DNA of 64,000 nucleotides from a bacterium (GTDB lineage: Bacteria > Bacillota > Clostridia > Oscillospirales > Acutalibacteraceae). Every line of letters starts with the position of its first letter. The first letter of the stretch is position 1. Below, piece by piece: positions 17,426 through 26,350 of this stretch. A program made the position numbers and the translations under genes. The DNA is taken from assembly GCA_004560045.1 (NCBI GenBank), contig SFWF01000001.1, positions 10,180-74,179 on the forward strand, given 5' to 3'. The notes beneath the pieces are model-generated. The model had not been told where the DNA came from, searched no databases, and saw only the letters and a program-made list of their open reading frames with translations.

Positions 17426-17953
17426 TTAAAGGGCATAAAGGCCCACCGTAAATTCTCCGTTTGAGTCTCTCGCTACCGAAATGGTCTCGCTTTTAGAGGT
17501 AGGGATATTTTTACCCACGTAATCGCCGCGAAGAGGAAGCTCTCTATGACCGCGGTCGATAAGGATCGCAAGCTGAATGGCAGAGGGCCGTCCGCAGGAA
17601 ATAATGCTTTCCATGGCGGCTCTGGCGGTACGTCCCGTACAGAGAACGTCGTCGACCATTATTATCCTTTTCCCGTTTACGTCGAAGGGCAGTCCACCCG
17701 CCACCCGTACGGGCTCACTAAGGTCGCGGTCGTCGCGGTAGGCCGAAATATCTACGACGCCTACCGGAATTAAAGCGCCCTCTATTTCATATATATTATC
17801 AGCGAGAATACGAGCCAGCGGTACTCCCCCGTTTTTAATTCCCACAAAGCAAAGGTCTTTACAGCCTCCGTTACGCTCGAGAATTTCGTGAGAGATACGT
17901 TTAAGCGCACGCTTTACCGCCGCATTGTCCATTATTTCGGCCTTGAGCTTCAT
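17426..17953 (-). CDS. pyrR: PyrR: pyr operon attenuator / uracil phosphoribosyltransferase
   Basis: A 175-residue PyrR homologue. The PRPP-binding loop is [16 protein letters not shown] near residues 90-105, with [12 protein letters not shown] and a [10 protein letters not shown] block typical of the family. ATG at 17953 follows GGAGGCAGT; an in-frame start at 17986 lacks a binding site. In B. subtilis PyrR binds pyr mRNA to terminate transcription when UMP is high. No pyr biosynthetic genes are nearby and I saw no anti-antiterminator in its leader, so its targets lie elsewhere. Confidence 0.92.
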   Translation of the reverse strand: MKLKAEIMDNAAVKRALKRISHEILERNGGCKDLCFVGIKNGGVPLARILADNIYEIEGALIPVGVVDISAYRDDRDLSEPVRVAGGLPFDVNGKRIIMVDDVLCTGRTARAAMESIISCGRPSAIQLAILIDRGHRELPLRGDYVGKNIPTSKSETISVARDSNGEFTVGLYAL

Positions 17954-18153
17954 ATACTGCCTCCGAAAAGAAAAAATTCTTATCAAATTTGGTTTTATCT
18001 TACCACATTATATTGTATTTGTAAATCGTTTTAGCCTCAAAAACCACAAAAAATGGTTAAATCGGCCTTATTTTTGCCCATTTTACGGGACGGCGCTTTT
18101 CAAGTTTTGTACTTTTGCACAAAAAAATCGACCGAAAAAGCTAAAATAAAATG

Positions 18154-18169
18154 GTTACAACCTTGTAAC
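18154..18169. repeat. Perfect palindrome upstream of the G5/3D gene
   Basis: GTTACAA-CC-TTGTAAC, 7-base arms; about 60 bases upstream of the -35 element of the 3D-protein promoter. Possible operator. Confidence 0.6.
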
Positions 18170-18189
18170 TTTTGTAATTTCCTTGTTAT

Positions 18190-18210
18190 TTTTGTGCATT
18201 TTGCACAAAA
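18190..18210. repeat. TTTTGTGCA/TGCACAAAA palindrome
   Basis: Nine-base arms around TTT, about 18 bases upstream of the -35 element. The half-site TTTTGCACAAAA recurs at 18113-18124. Possible repressor or activator site, or a weak hairpin. Confidence 0.55.
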
Positions 18211-18228
18211 CCTGACCCATGTTTTGGT

Positions 18229-18257
18229 TTGACATTTGAAACTTTGGTGGGTATAAT
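18229..18257 (+). promoter_or_regulatory. Consensus sigma-A promoter for G5/3D protein
   Basis: Perfect TTGACA (18229-18234), 17-base spacer and perfect TATAAT (18252-18257), about 75 bases upstream of the start. Confidence 0.9.
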
Positions 18258-18331
18258 ACGAAAGAACTGAAATTTACTTACCGAAAACTACCGTGCGGGG
18301 CGACCCAAACGGAAATCCTAAGGAGTTTATG

Positions 18332-19432
18332 ATGTTACAAAAAGTAAAGACCTTTTTCGCGAAATACGGCGAAAAGGCACAGGACACGGCTAAGCGTGGC
18401 ATTAAGGCAGCGGTAAACGTTACCCTCGCCGCCCTTTTGGTAGCCGTAACCTTTATAGTATCGGCGCAGACCGTATCCATCACCGACGGCGAAAACCGCT
18501 TCTCGGTCAAGGGATACACCGAGGACGTAGGAGTCCTTGTTGCCGGACTCGAGCTAAAAAGCAATAAATATGAAGTAGTCGACGTTAAAAACGAGCTTTT
18601 CTCTACCGAGGTAAGCATTGAATATCTCCTTCCCCTTACCGTTAAGATAGGCGACAAGACCTCTACCTACGACGTTAGGGCGGGAAAACTCGGCGACATA
18701 TTAAAGGACCTCAATATCGAGGTCGAGGATCACGATATTTTAAGCTGTTCCCTCGACACCTTCGTCGATAAGGCTCAGTCTTTAGAGATCACCGACGTCG
18801 AATACGACGTTGAGGTGTTTACCGAATCTATCCCCTATAGCTCGGACGTAGTTTTTTCCGACAAGTACGACACCAACACCAAGTTCACCACCGGCGGCAA
18901 GGCCGGAACCAAGACGGTTACCTGCTCGGTAAAGTACGTTAACGGTGTTAAGGTTTCTACCGAGGTTTTAAGAGAAGAGATAACCGAGTACGCCGTCGAC
19001 AGCAAAACGGTCTACGGAACCAAAGCTCCTCAGCATACCGCTTCGGGTATCGTTGCGGCGTCCAGCGTTGCCTGCATTTCGAAGCTTACGGCTCCCTCTA
19101 ACCTTTTACTTGACAAAAACGGAGCTCCCGTAAAGTATTCCTCAAAGGTAACCCTTCGCGCCACCGCCTACACTCACACCGGCCACAAGACCTCTACAGG
19201 CGTATGGCCCAAGCCCGGCTACGTTGCGGTCGATCCCAAGGAGATTCCCTACGGAACCAAGATGTATATCGTATCCTCCGACGGAAAATACGTTTACGGA
19301 TACGCTATCGCGGCCGATACCGGCGGATTCATCTACGGAAACCGCGCCGATATGGACCTCTTCCTCGACAGCGAGGCCGAATGTGTTAAATTCGGAAGAA
19401 GAAATATTACGGTATATTTCCTTGAAGACTAA
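18332..19432 (+). CDS. YabE-like cell-wall protein with DUF348, G5 and 3D domains
   Basis: A 366-residue exported protein. Order: N-terminal membrane anchor (about residues 27-47), DUF348 repeats (about 55-170), G5 domain (about 172-235), linker, and C-terminal 3D domain (about 265-366). The 3D domain shows the three conserved Asp positions in VAVDPKEIPYGT, AADTGG and RADMDLF. 3D domains are lytic transglycosylase-like (MltA barrel) and YabE/YuiC relatives act in resuscitation or spore wall growth. Of two adjacent ATGs, 18332 has better spacing from AAGGAG. Monocistronic, with a strong promoter and terminator. Confidence 0.88.
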   Translation: MLQKVKTFFAKYGEKAQDTAKRGIKAAVNVTLAALLVAVTFIVSAQTVSITDGENRFSVKGYTEDVGVLVAGLELKSNKYEVVDVKNELFSTEVSIEYLLPLTVKIGDKTSTYDVRAGKLGDILKDLNIEVEDHDILSCSLDTFVDKAQSLEITDVEYDVEVFTESIPYSSDVVFSDKYDTNTKFTTGGKAGTKTVTCSVKYVNGVKVSTEVLREEITEYAVDSKTVYGTKAPQHTASGIVAASSVACISKLTAPSNLLLDKNGAPVKYSSKVTLRATAYTHTGHKTSTGVWPKPGYVAVDPKEIPYGTKMYIVSSDGKYVYGYAIAADTGGFIYGNRADMDLFLDSEAECVKFGRRNITVYFLED

Positions 19433-19436
19433 TTTT

Positions 19437-19469
19437 AATCCCCCATCGGTACTGATGGGGGATTCTTTT
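19437..19469 (+). terminator. Terminator of the G5/3D gene
   Basis: Eleven-base stem 19437-19447/19454-19464 (AATCCCCCATC/GATGGGGGATT) followed by CTTTTA. Confidence 0.85.
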
Positions 19470-19473
19470 ACGT

Positions 19474-20472
19474 TTATACGTCGTAGACCTGAGTCCAGGC
19501 TTTTTTACCGTTTTTATCGGTTACGGTTATTCTGAACCAGGAATCGGCCTCGGTAAGCTTAAATTCGGCACAGTTTACCCTTTCGCCGACAGCCGCGTAT
19601 TTTCGGTCGGTACGGCGGCCACTCGTTATAAGGTTAGCGCAGACGCAGTCGGAAAATTCAATCTTAGCCACACCGTCCTCCACGATAAGAGACCTTATCT
19701 CGGGTCCCGAGGAGGCGTAGAAGTCGCCTACCTTAAGAGAATGCATAATATCCTTATAGGTAAGGCTTGGGGCCGCTATCTGAACCCAGCCGCCCCAGGC
19801 ATCGCAGCCGGGAGCCTCGCGGTAGCCGTGAGCATCGTCGGCGGCGGTACAGAAAATAGGCTTGCCCGCTCTCCAGAAATCGTCCAAAACGTGCTCGTCG
19901 TAAAAGCCGCAGGCATTTGCGCAGGCATAGTTATATATCTCAACCGCAAAAAATCCGTCGTAGTTAAGATAATCGGTGGCGTTTTCCAGCGACCAGGTAG
20001 GATGATTATAGGAAACGATAAAGCCCTTTTCCTTTGCGATAGCCACCATTTCGTTTATTCCCTCGGGGGAATATACCCGCTGGTACTCTCCTTCGTGCCG
20101 TATAAGGTCACGGTTAAGATCTTTTACATAATGATCGTAGACCGAGTTATAGCAGGGGGTAACGGTGTTTTCGGGGTCTAACGCGTAGAAGTTAAGGTGA
20201 GCTACACGCATCTGATGATTTTTAAGGGTAGACTGCTCGGGGAATTCCTTTATTGCGACCTCGCAGGAGGTAATGGCAAGAAAATCTTCGTCGTTTAGAT
20301 GAGAATTGTCGATAAGGTGCTCATGGTCGGTAAAGGCCACCACCGAATAACCCCTCTTTTTATACGACTCCTTTATCTCCTCCACCGAAAGCCTTCCGTC
20401 GGAATAGGTAGAGTGTGTATGCAGGTTAGCCTTGTAAAATTTTTTCTCTTTATCTATTAAAACACGCTTCAT
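19474..20472 (-). CDS. PHP-domain metal-dependent phosphoesterase
   Basis: A 332-residue PHP protein of the TrpH-like type. Metal-binding motifs are HTHSTYSDG near residue 19, FTDHEH near 46, a YNHPTW block near 158 and a late DDAHG near 212. The C-terminal 90 residues form a small beta domain often seen with this family (ASSGPEI). Possible activities include 3',5'-bisphosphate phosphatase or 5'-3' exonuclease; the substrate is unknown. ATG at 20472 is preferred to an in-frame TTG at 20490, as AAAGGA lies 9 bases before it. Confidence 0.82.
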   Translation of the reverse strand: MKRVLIDKEKKFYKANLHTHSTYSDGRLSVEEIKESYKKRGYSVVAFTDHEHLIDNSHLNDEDFLAITSCEVAIKEFPEQSTLKNHQMRVAHLNFYALDPENTVTPCYNSVYDHYVKDLNRDLIRHEGEYQRVYSPEGINEMVAIAKEKGFIVSYNHPTWSLENATDYLNYDGFFAVEIYNYACANACGFYDEHVLDDFWRAGKPIFCTAADDAHGYREAPGCDAWGGWVQIAAPSLTYKDIMHSLKVGDFYASSGPEIRSLIVEDGVAKIEFSDCVCANLITSGRRTDRKYAAVGERVNCAEFKLTEADSWFRITVTDKNGKKAWTQVYDV

Positions 20473-20487
20473 TTTAAATATCCTTTT

Positions 20488-20520
20488 CAAAAGAAAATCG
20501 GCCGCAGAAAGCGGCCGTGT
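20488..20520 (-). terminator. asp23 terminator
   Basis: CGGCCGC/GCGGCCG stem (20499-20505/20511-20517), with ATTTTCTTTT after it on the minus strand. Confidence 0.8.
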
Positions 20521-20533
20521 TAAAAAACTAAGC

Positions 20534-20881
20534 TTAGTCTTCGTCGGATTCGGTAAGATCGACTCCCGCGATATTGACGTTTACCTTGGTAACGGCATTG
20601 GAGGTCATACTCTGAACCTTATCCTTAACGCTCAGCTGAACGGCCTCGCCGACCTGCTTCGCGTTGGCGGTTTTGGAGATAGTGATATAGAGGTTGATCA
20701 CAACGGCGCCGTTCTTGATCTCGGCATGAACCGGCTTAAAGACCGAGCGTCTGGCGATAACGTTTCTTATATCGACGGTTTTAGCCGCCATAGCAGCAAC
20801 TCCGGGAACCTCAAGGGTAGCCATAGCCGCCATGCTTTCTATTACTTCCAGGTTGATGGAAAGTCCGCTTCTTCCTGCCAT
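20534..20881 (-). CDS. Asp23/Gls24 family protein (YqhY-like)
   Basis: A 115-residue alkaline-shock/Gls24 family protein. Seen are the INLEVIESMAAMAT helix, a VPGVAAM block, and VVINLYITISKTANAKQVGEAVQ read in part, ending in VNVNIAGVDL. In B. subtilis the homologue YqhY lies shortly downstream of spoIIIA near acc genes, and this position is kept here. Its role may concern lipid or envelope homeostasis. A vegetative promoter (20920-20947) separates it from the sporulation operon. Confidence 0.88.
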   Translation of the reverse strand: MAGRSGLSINLEVIESMAAMATLEVPGVAAMAAKTVDIRNVIARRSVFKPVHAEIKNGAVVINLYITISKTANAKQVGEAVQLSVKDKVQSMTSNAVTKVNVNIAGVDLTESDED

Positions 20882-20919
20882 TTAAGTACCTCCGTAAAAA
20901 TAAGTTATGCTTTTAGATT

Positions 20920-20947
20920 ATTATACCACAAAATTTAAAAAGGTAAA
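20920..20947 (-). promoter_or_regulatory. Sigma-A promoter for asp23
   Basis: TTTACC (20942-20947), 16-base spacer and TATAAT (20920-20925) on the minus strand. Confidence 0.6.
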
Positions 20948-20962
20948 GAGTTTTTTGCTATT

Positions 20963-21499
20963 TTATTTATCGGAGCTTATTATCTTTATCTGCGGCAGGG
21001 CAAAATCGGTCTGAGCAATTACGGCATCCTGAATTTTTACGGTTGCCGCCGAGTCGATGGGACCCTCCACTATTACGTTTACATCCTCGTCGCCGATAAC
21101 CGCCAAAACGCTTTCGAAGCCCTTGGCCTTAAGAAGGGTCTCTATTGCCGATTCCTTTTCGGCCGCCGATGCCAGCCGCTCGGTCTTTTCGGTAAGCTTC
21201 GCCTTCTGCTCGTCGGTCAGCTTATCGCTTTTAAGGCTTTCTTCAATTATCGATTGGGCTTCCTCTCTTGCCTCCTTGCGCTGTTTTCTCAGCTCCTTAA
21301 AGTAGTCGGACTCCTTACTTTCGCTGCTTACCGAGGCATTAACGAATTCGGCCTGCCCGAGATATTTCGAGGTTTCGTCCTTTTCTTTCTTTGCCGAGGC
21401 GTTGGTATAGTTCATATTAAGCCATATTGCGCCCGCCAGCGCCGCTATCATAACCGCCAACGCTATCTTTCCTTTTTTCGTTTTCTTATTACCCTTCAT
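20963..21499 (-). CDS. spoIIIAH: Stage III sporulation protein AH
   Basis: A 178-residue single-pass protein of the mother-cell membrane (helix about residues 11-30) with an EscJ/YscJ-like ring-building domain at the C-terminus. A charged coiled region (about 60-125) precedes the compact domain with DEDVNVIVEG. SpoIIIAH binds forespore SpoIIQ to form the feeding-tube channel. It is the last gene of the spoIIIA operon. Confidence 0.9.
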   Translation of the reverse strand: MKGNKKTKKGKIALAVMIAALAGAIWLNMNYTNASAKKEKDETSKYLGQAEFVNASVSSESKESDYFKELRKQRKEAREEAQSIIEESLKSDKLTDEQKAKLTEKTERLASAAEKESAIETLLKAKGFESVLAVIGDEDVNVIVEGPIDSAATVKIQDAVIAQTDFALPQIKIISSDK

Positions 21500-21504
21500 A
21501 GGTA

Positions 21505-22032
21505 TCAGCCTCCCTTACTCCCTATATGTATTTTTCGTGAGCTTATATCCAGCGCCGCAGTTACGGCGCTTTTTATTTTTTCGGCAGTTTCCTCACTGCC
21601 GTAGCTACAGATTATGCTTACCCCCCGCACCCCCGGCATATAGGAGGTTACGACGAGAGGTACCTCGCCCCCCGAGGAATCCTCGACGGTTATATATTTA
21701 TGCTCGCTTTCCTTGCTCGTAGCGCCGCCATCCTCTTTATTATTCTGCTTTATTTCCTCGGCGTATTTATATACGGGACCGCTGTCCAGCGTCAGGGTCA
21801 CCACCGCGTCGCTATCGCCGCAGATCGCCTCGACCGTTCTTTTTATATCGGCCTTAAGCTCTTCTACGTAAAGAAGGACCGAAAACTCCTCCTCGGCGTT
21901 TTTTTCGGGCTTTTCTTCCCCGCTTCCGATAAAGGAGGACAGGAAAATCAGCAGTATTCCGACTATTCCGACGATAAAAAGTATTCGGGCAAAGCTCTTA
22001 TTTTTCATCAGCTCCGATATTTTTTCCTTCAT
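21505..22032 (-). CDS. spoIIIAG: Stage III sporulation protein AG
   Basis: A 175-residue protein with one N-terminal membrane helix (about 15-36) and a ring-building domain. The sequence PGVRGVSIICSYG near residue 130 is a family mark. SpoIIIAG forms a large ring in the intermembrane space of the engulfed forespore. Its start overlaps the spoIIIAF end by 4 bases. Confidence 0.9.
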   Translation of the reverse strand: MKEKISELMKNKSFARILFIVGIVGILLIFLSSFIGSGEEKPEKNAEEEFSVLLYVEELKADIKRTVEAICGDSDAVVTLTLDSGPVYKYAEEIKQNNKEDGGATSKESEHKYITVEDSSGGEVPLVVTSYMPGVRGVSIICSYGSEETAEKIKSAVTAALDISSRKIHIGSKGG

Positions 22033-22448
22033 CCGAAGATCACCCTGCAGTCGATTTCCAAAGCCTCAAGCACCGCCATCACCCCTTCCTCGTCGTCGGT
22101 ACCGAACACGGTTATCTCAGTAATTATTATGTCGTCCGTCTCGTTTTTAGTAGCCTTTGCCGAAATTTCACCGAAATTAACCGAGTTTTTTCTTAAGGCC
22201 TCGGCTAAAAGGTACTCGGCACCCTGCTCAGACAGAGCAAGCTCCTCGGAGGAGGCAGGCTCGACCGTTTCGGGCAGGTCAAAGCTTATTTCGGTATCCT
22301 TAAAGCAGGATATAACGGCGCAGATAAAAACTATTCCGATTATGTATTTTCCGCTTTTTATAAGGCTTTTTCCCCGAAAGAGACCTGCCGCCGCAGAAAA
22401 TACCGATACTGCGCAAAAGGCAAGGGCGAGCTCTCTTATTTTATCCAT
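22029..22448 (-). CDS. spoIIIAF: Stage III sporulation protein AF
   Basis: A 139-residue protein with two N-terminal hydrophobic segments (about 5-20 and 33-48) and a soluble domain ending in an acidic GTDDEEGVMAVLEALE helix. Position, topology and length match SpoIIIAF. Overlaps the spoIIIAE end by 8 bases. Confidence 0.85.
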   Translation of the reverse strand: MDKIRELALAFCAVSVFSAAAGLFRGKSLIKSGKYIIGIVFICAVISCFKDTEISFDLPETVEPASSEELALSEQGAEYLLAEALRKNSVNFGEISAKATKNETDDIIITEITVFGTDDEEGVMAVLEALEIDCRVIFG

Positions 22449-23547
22449 TTCCGCCTCCCGCCACCACCGCCAGAGATATTATAAAAAGGGCGGCGGTAAA
22501 AAGCAGTACCCCAAGCAGGACCGCAAGGACGCTGTCGGCGGCAACGAGGATGTCGAGGCGGTTTTTGACCCCTAAGGTTTCGGCCGCCACGGTCAGGGCA
22601 TAAATTACCATTCTCCATATTATAAGCTCGATCAAAACGGGAAGCACAGTTACTGCCACCGCTACTGCGCCGAACATTCCAAAGGAGGTTTTAAGCAGGT
22701 TTAATGAACCGAGGAGGGTTGTAAGGGACTCGGAAAGGGCTCCGCCCGCAACGGGTACAAAGGAGCCTATCATAAATTTTGCGGTTTTTACCCCGAGGCC
22801 GTCGGCGGCTCGGTTAACCCCCGTCTGTACCGAAAGTATACCGATAAAAAGGGTCAGAATAAGAGAAAGGCTCCATAATGCAGTCTTTTTTATCCCCTCG
22901 CCGAGGCGGTTTACTCCTCCTATCGGAGCCACCGAGCCCGCAAGCCCTACCCCTAAATAGCAGTTCATAAGAGGCAGTACCACGAAGGAGGCGATATTCG
23001 ATACCGCCGAGGTTGCCGCAAGAAGCATAAAGCTCATCCCCGAGGCGGTAAGTCCCTTTCCCGATGCGGTTAAAATTCCCGCTAAAACGGGAATAAAGCC
23101 GGCCATCAGGGTCGTTATCCCCTTTACTGCCGAGCCGCAGACCGAGATAAAGGAAACTATCGGAGACACAAATATTGCGGCAGAGACAAGGGCAAACACG
23201 TAGGACACGGTATCCTCGTGAAGCCTAAGCCCCTCGAAGGTACCTGCCGCCGCGGTAACAAGTAAAAAAGCAAGCATGGTAAAGCCTGCCTTTAAGGGGG
23301 CCCTTGCGCCGTCCTTAAAGAAGGAGACGAGCTTCGAAAAAACGTTTTCGGCACCGAGATTATTTACCCATTCGGGGTCCCTCGGGTCTATTTCCATATC
23401 CTCTAAAATTTCGGCCGCACCGTCGCTCAGAAGGTCGTTTATATCTCCTGCTCCGCTTGCGTCAAACTGCTCCGAGTAAAGACCTTCGGCCTTTGCGGGA
23501 ATAGCAAAAACGAGCATAAAAAGCAGTATTAAAATCAGTTTTTTCAT
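22441..23547 (-). CDS. spoIIIAE: Stage III sporulation protein AE
   Basis: A 368-residue polytopic membrane protein with a signal peptide (cleaved near AKA, residue 19) and several membrane helices in residues 90-365. Blocks such as LMAGFIPVLAGILTASG and GSFVPVAGGALSESL are family marks. It is thought to be an export-platform part of the channel between mother cell and forespore. Confidence 0.92.
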   Translation of the reverse strand: MKKLILILLFMLVFAIPAKAEGLYSEQFDASGAGDINDLLSDGAAEILEDMEIDPRDPEWVNNLGAENVFSKLVSFFKDGARAPLKAGFTMLAFLLVTAAAGTFEGLRLHEDTVSYVFALVSAAIFVSPIVSFISVCGSAVKGITTLMAGFIPVLAGILTASGKGLTASGMSFMLLAATSAVSNIASFVVLPLMNCYLGVGLAGSVAPIGGVNRLGEGIKKTALWSLSLILTLFIGILSVQTGVNRAADGLGVKTAKFMIGSFVPVAGGALSESLTTLLGSLNLLKTSFGMFGAVAVAVTVLPVLIELIIWRMVIYALTVAAETLGVKNRLDILVAADSVLAVLLGVLLFTAALFIISLAVVAGGGNG

Positions 23548-23548
23548 A

Positions 23549-23935
23549 TTATTTTATAAGCTCTGCCGCAGTACTTAGTATCTGCTCCAAAAGGGGGAGA
23601 GAAATTATAAACACGGCACATCTTCCCGCAAGCTCGGCTCGGGAGGCAAGGGCCTGCTGACCCGCATCACGGCAGGCGTCGGCGATAAAGCCGGTTATAA
23701 GACAAACTCCGAGCGCCTTTAGAATTACGGTAAAATATTTAGTATCGAGACCCGCTTCTTCTACGATGTTTCTAAGGGTAAAAAAGGAGTCGGTAAGTAT
23801 TCCGAGGAGGTATAAAAACACACCTATCCCCGCCGCTATGCTAACGAAAAAGGCATATTCACCCTTATATCTCGCCAGCATTATTGCGGCGGCAGAGGCC
23901 ACGATTATCGCTCCTAAAAGAGAGGTCAGTTCCAT
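23549..23935 (-). CDS. spoIIIAD: Stage III sporulation protein AD
   Basis: A 128-residue protein with four predicted membrane helices and the family block GFIADACRDAGQQALASRAELAGR (read in part) near residue 80. It resembles parts of type III secretion export gates. One base separates it from spoIIIAE. Confidence 0.9.
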   Translation of the reverse strand: MELTSLLGAIIVASAAAIMLARYKGEYAFFVSIAAGIGVFLYLLGILTDSFFTLRNIVEEAGLDTKYFTVILKALGVCLITGFIADACRDAGQQALASRAELAGRCAVFIISLPLLEQILSTAAELIK

Positions 23936-23938
23936 TAT

Positions 23939-24133
23939 CTACAGTCCGAAAACCGATTTTACGGTTGAGAAAAGGTCGGCTATCATATTTACCACCATAA
24001 GCAGTACCACCACAAGGCCCGTCAGGGTAGTAAGCATCGCCTGCTCCTCCCTGCCCGAGCGGACGAGGACCTGATTTAAAACGGTTACGATTATTCCTAT
24101 GGCCGCCACCTTGAATATAAGATCTACGTCCAT
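23939..24133 (-). CDS. spoIIIAC: Stage III sporulation protein AC
   Basis: A 64-residue two-helix membrane protein: MDVDLIFKVAAIGI, then a SGREEQA loop, then a long hydrophobic helix. ATG at 24133 is preceded by AGGTGAT and matches the usual SpoIIIAC length; upstream in-frame codons belong to no known domain. Confidence 0.9.
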   Translation of the reverse strand: MDVDLIFKVAAIGIIVTVLNQVLVRSGREEQAMLTTLTGLVVVLLMVVNMIADLFSTVKSVFGL

Positions 24134-24141
24134 TTTATCAC

Positions 24142-24585
24142 CTATACAAGCATTACTGCGATAAAAAGGCCCGAAAAAATTCCTATCTTTCCGTAGAGCC
24201 CCGATTTTTCCTTTGCCTGCTCGGCGGCCAAGGTCTCCTGACCCCTGAAGAGATCGGAATATACCCTGCACCGCTCGCACTGCGACTCGGTATCTCCGAG
24301 ACCAAGACCCTCGAAGAACTCCGACAAAAGCTTTTTATCGCTCTTTATAAGGTAGTCGGGCTCGAAGCACGGGGTAAGGTCTTGGTAGGTTATTCCCGCC
24401 CTGTCTCCGATCTCGGAAATAATTTCACCGATTTCGGAGCCTGTACGTATTCGGTCGGAGAGCTCTCCTATAAAAAGACGGATCGCAGAGAGCCTTGACC
24501 GCCTTTCCTTAAGTCTCCAACCGAAATATATCCCCGTTCCCCAGCAGGCAAGGATCAAAGCCGCTATTCCGATGCCCTTAAGCAA
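24142..24585 (-). CDS. spoIIIAB: Stage III sporulation protein AB
   Basis: A 147-residue protein with membrane helices near residues 3-22 and at the C-terminus. The segment RLSAIRLFIGELSDRIRTGS near 34-53 is typical. Overlaps the spoIIIAA end by 8 bases. Adaptor-like (GspF-like) part of the channel machinery. Confidence 0.88.
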   Translation of the reverse strand: MLKGIGIAALILACWGTGIYFGWRLKERRSRLSAIRLFIGELSDRIRTGSEIGEIISEIGDRAGITYQDLTPCFEPDYLIKSDKKLLSEFFEGLGLGDTESQCERCRVYSDLFRGQETLAAEQAKEKSGLYGKIGIFSGLFIAVMLV

Positions 24586-25471
24586 GAATACCCTCCTCCA
24601 TTCCTTTTAAAACCGAAAAGCCGCCTCCGGGACTTCTTTCCAAAAGCACGGCGTTTTCTATCGCTCCGCTGAGAAGTCCCCTTGTTACCGACCGCCTTTT
24701 AAGGTCGGCAAGGCTTTCTGCGTGGGCGGTGGTCAGTATCGCGACCCCCGAAAAAAAGCTTTCTTCTATAAGCTCGAGCTCTCTGCCGTTTCCTACCTCA
24801 TCGAAGGCTATGTACTGCGGAAACATTGTTCTGAGAGCCATTTCGGCTCCCTCTGCCTTAGAATAACCTTTTATAATATCGGTATTTACCCCCACGTCAA
24901 GACCGTCGCCGCATATTTCTCCCCTTGTATCCACCACACAGACCCGTTTTCCTCTATCCGAAAGCTGACGGACGAGGTCACGGAGCAGGGTGGTTTTTCC
25001 GCTTCCCGGTGGCCCCGCTATAAGCAGACCCCTTTCGCATAGGGGCAAAAGTCTATCTGCACAGCCCTTTATCTCGCGGGCAATTCGGATATTTACCGAG
25101 GTAACGTCGAAGCTGCCTCCCGAAAAGCTTCCGCATACCCCTGCTCTGCACCCGTGCCGCATAGAAAGATAGCCGTTTTTAAGCTCCCTTGTACGGGCAT
25201 AGATCGAGCGGTCGGTTATTCGGAGTATTACCTCCTTAAGCTCGGCCTTGGTGATCTTAAGGGGGTCTTTCGGTATCAGGGTGGAGGCTACGGCGTCGGA
25301 GGATATATAAAACACCCTTGAGGCGGTAAGGCAGACGGGACGGTCCCTCCTCAGCCTTATTTCGAAGGTCTCGTTTTTCAGGAATTCGGGGAGACTGCTC
25401 AGAACCTTGGATATTCTTTCGGGCAGGGCATATAAAACGCAGGAAAATCTGTCCTTCTTTACGTCGTTCAT
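24578..25471 (-). CDS. spoIIIAA: Stage III sporulation protein AA, secretion-type ATPase
   Basis: A 297-residue AAA-type ATPase related to secretion ATPases, driving the mother cell-forespore channel. Walker A is GPPGSGKTT near residue 151; Walker B is IAFDEVG near 225. The start is placed at ATG 25471 because AGGTG lies 6-7 bases upstream; in-frame ATGs at 25477 and 25489 are possible. It is the first gene of the operon. I looked for a sigma-E promoter upstream and found no convincing match. Confidence 0.93.
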   Translation of the reverse strand: MNDVKKDRFSCVLYALPERISKVLSSLPEFLKNETFEIRLRRDRPVCLTASRVFYISSDAVASTLIPKDPLKITKAELKEVILRITDRSIYARTRELKNGYLSMRHGCRAGVCGSFSGGSFDVTSVNIRIAREIKGCADRLLPLCERGLLIAGPPGSGKTTLLRDLVRQLSDRGKRVCVVDTRGEICGDGLDVGVNTDIIKGYSKAEGAEMALRTMFPQYIAFDEVGNGRELELIEESFFSGVAILTTAHAESLADLKRRSVTRGLLSGAIENAVLLERSPGGGFSVLKGMEEGILA

Positions 25472-25650
25472 TTTCATCACCTGAAACATTTTATGTACAG
25501 GCTATGCTTTTTAGAACGCAAAAACGAAGGGACACCCGTAAAGAGGTGCGGTTATGGAAGAGGGACGAGGGCCTGGGGCCTAGGGCCGAGGGAAGAGGCA
25601 AGCGGTGCGGATAAAATTGAAAACTTAAAATTGAAAGTTGAAAATTGAAA

Positions 25651-25691
25651 ACGGATACCGAAGCAATATATCGGGAGGTTGTAGGGGAGGG
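25651..25691 (+). repeat. 41-base direct repeat, copy 1
   Basis: Begins ACGGATACCGAAGC and ends GTAGGGGAGGG; identical to 25959-25999. Confidence 0.9.
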
Positions 25692-25958
25692 CAAGCGAAG
25701 CGCACGAGGCGGTAGTGAATGACGACACAATGCGTCGTCAGAACCGCCGAGTGTAATTCCCCCTGGAGGGGGAAATGTCCGAAGGACAAAAGGGGGCCGT
25801 CTCCGGCTAGAGGACCGAGTCGCAACGAGACCCCCGACATCCCGAGCGGGACTTATTATTTAATTAAATATGGATTGTATGTTATCCCGTTTTGATTTGC
25901 GATATAGGGTTTCCCTCATCCACCGCTACGCGGTCCCCCTTCCCCCAAGGGAAGGCTG

Positions 25959-25999
25959 ACGGATACCGAAGCAATATATCGGGAGGTTGTAGGGGAGGG
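25959..25999 (+). repeat. 41-base direct repeat, copy 2
   Basis: Identical to 25651-25691; its 3' end also forms the left arm of a long inverted repeat. Confidence 0.9.
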
Positions 26000-26129
26000 G
26001 CAAGTCCCGCCCGCTTGCAAACTTGTTTTTTATAAAAGAAACACGGCGGCGTTGTTTTTCTGTTTTACCCGTATCGCAATTATCTATCCACTATTCTGTT
26101 GCGGGAGGGACTTGCCCCTCCCCTACAAC
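25986..26129. repeat. Long inverted repeat with GTAGGGGAGGGGCAAG arms
   Basis: Arms of about 28 bases (about 25987-26014 and 26101-26128), differing at one position, flank about 86 bases with no gene. Looks like a small non-autonomous or REP-type element. Confidence 0.75.
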
Positions 26130-26156
26130 CGCAACCGTAAAATTTTACAAAAACAA

Positions 26157-26190
26157 AGAGGAAATGCACCTAATTAGATACATTTCCTCT
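26157..26190. repeat. Hairpin palindrome AGAGGAAATG/CATTTCCTCT
   Basis: Ten-base arms with an inner CTAATTAG palindrome; nearly the whole 34 bases can fold back. Confidence 0.75.
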
Positions 26191-26350
26191 AATTTTACCC
26201 CTAATCATAACTTCCTTATGGCGTTTTTTTCATCTTCGGCTTCGCCGGGGGAAATATTGAGATTTAGGGAAGAGGGACGAGGGGATTTCCCGAATGAGAG
26301 ATATAAATTTGTTTCCCCTCCTCCCTTTTCCCTCAGCCCTTGGCCCTAAC

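Noticed and set aside
17954..18060. PyrR-type attenuator in the pyrR leader
   Set aside because: A TATAAT is visible but no anti-antiterminator and terminator pair is seen before pyrR.
25490..25600. Sigma-E promoter for spoIIIA
   Set aside because: Expected from B. subtilis, but no -35/-10 pair with proper spacing could be found by eye.
25491..26349. Possible small genes or a pseudogene in the spoIIIAA-yebC gap
   Set aside because: Frames here are made of the repeat tracts and show Pro/Ser/Leu-rich junk with no ribosome binding sites.
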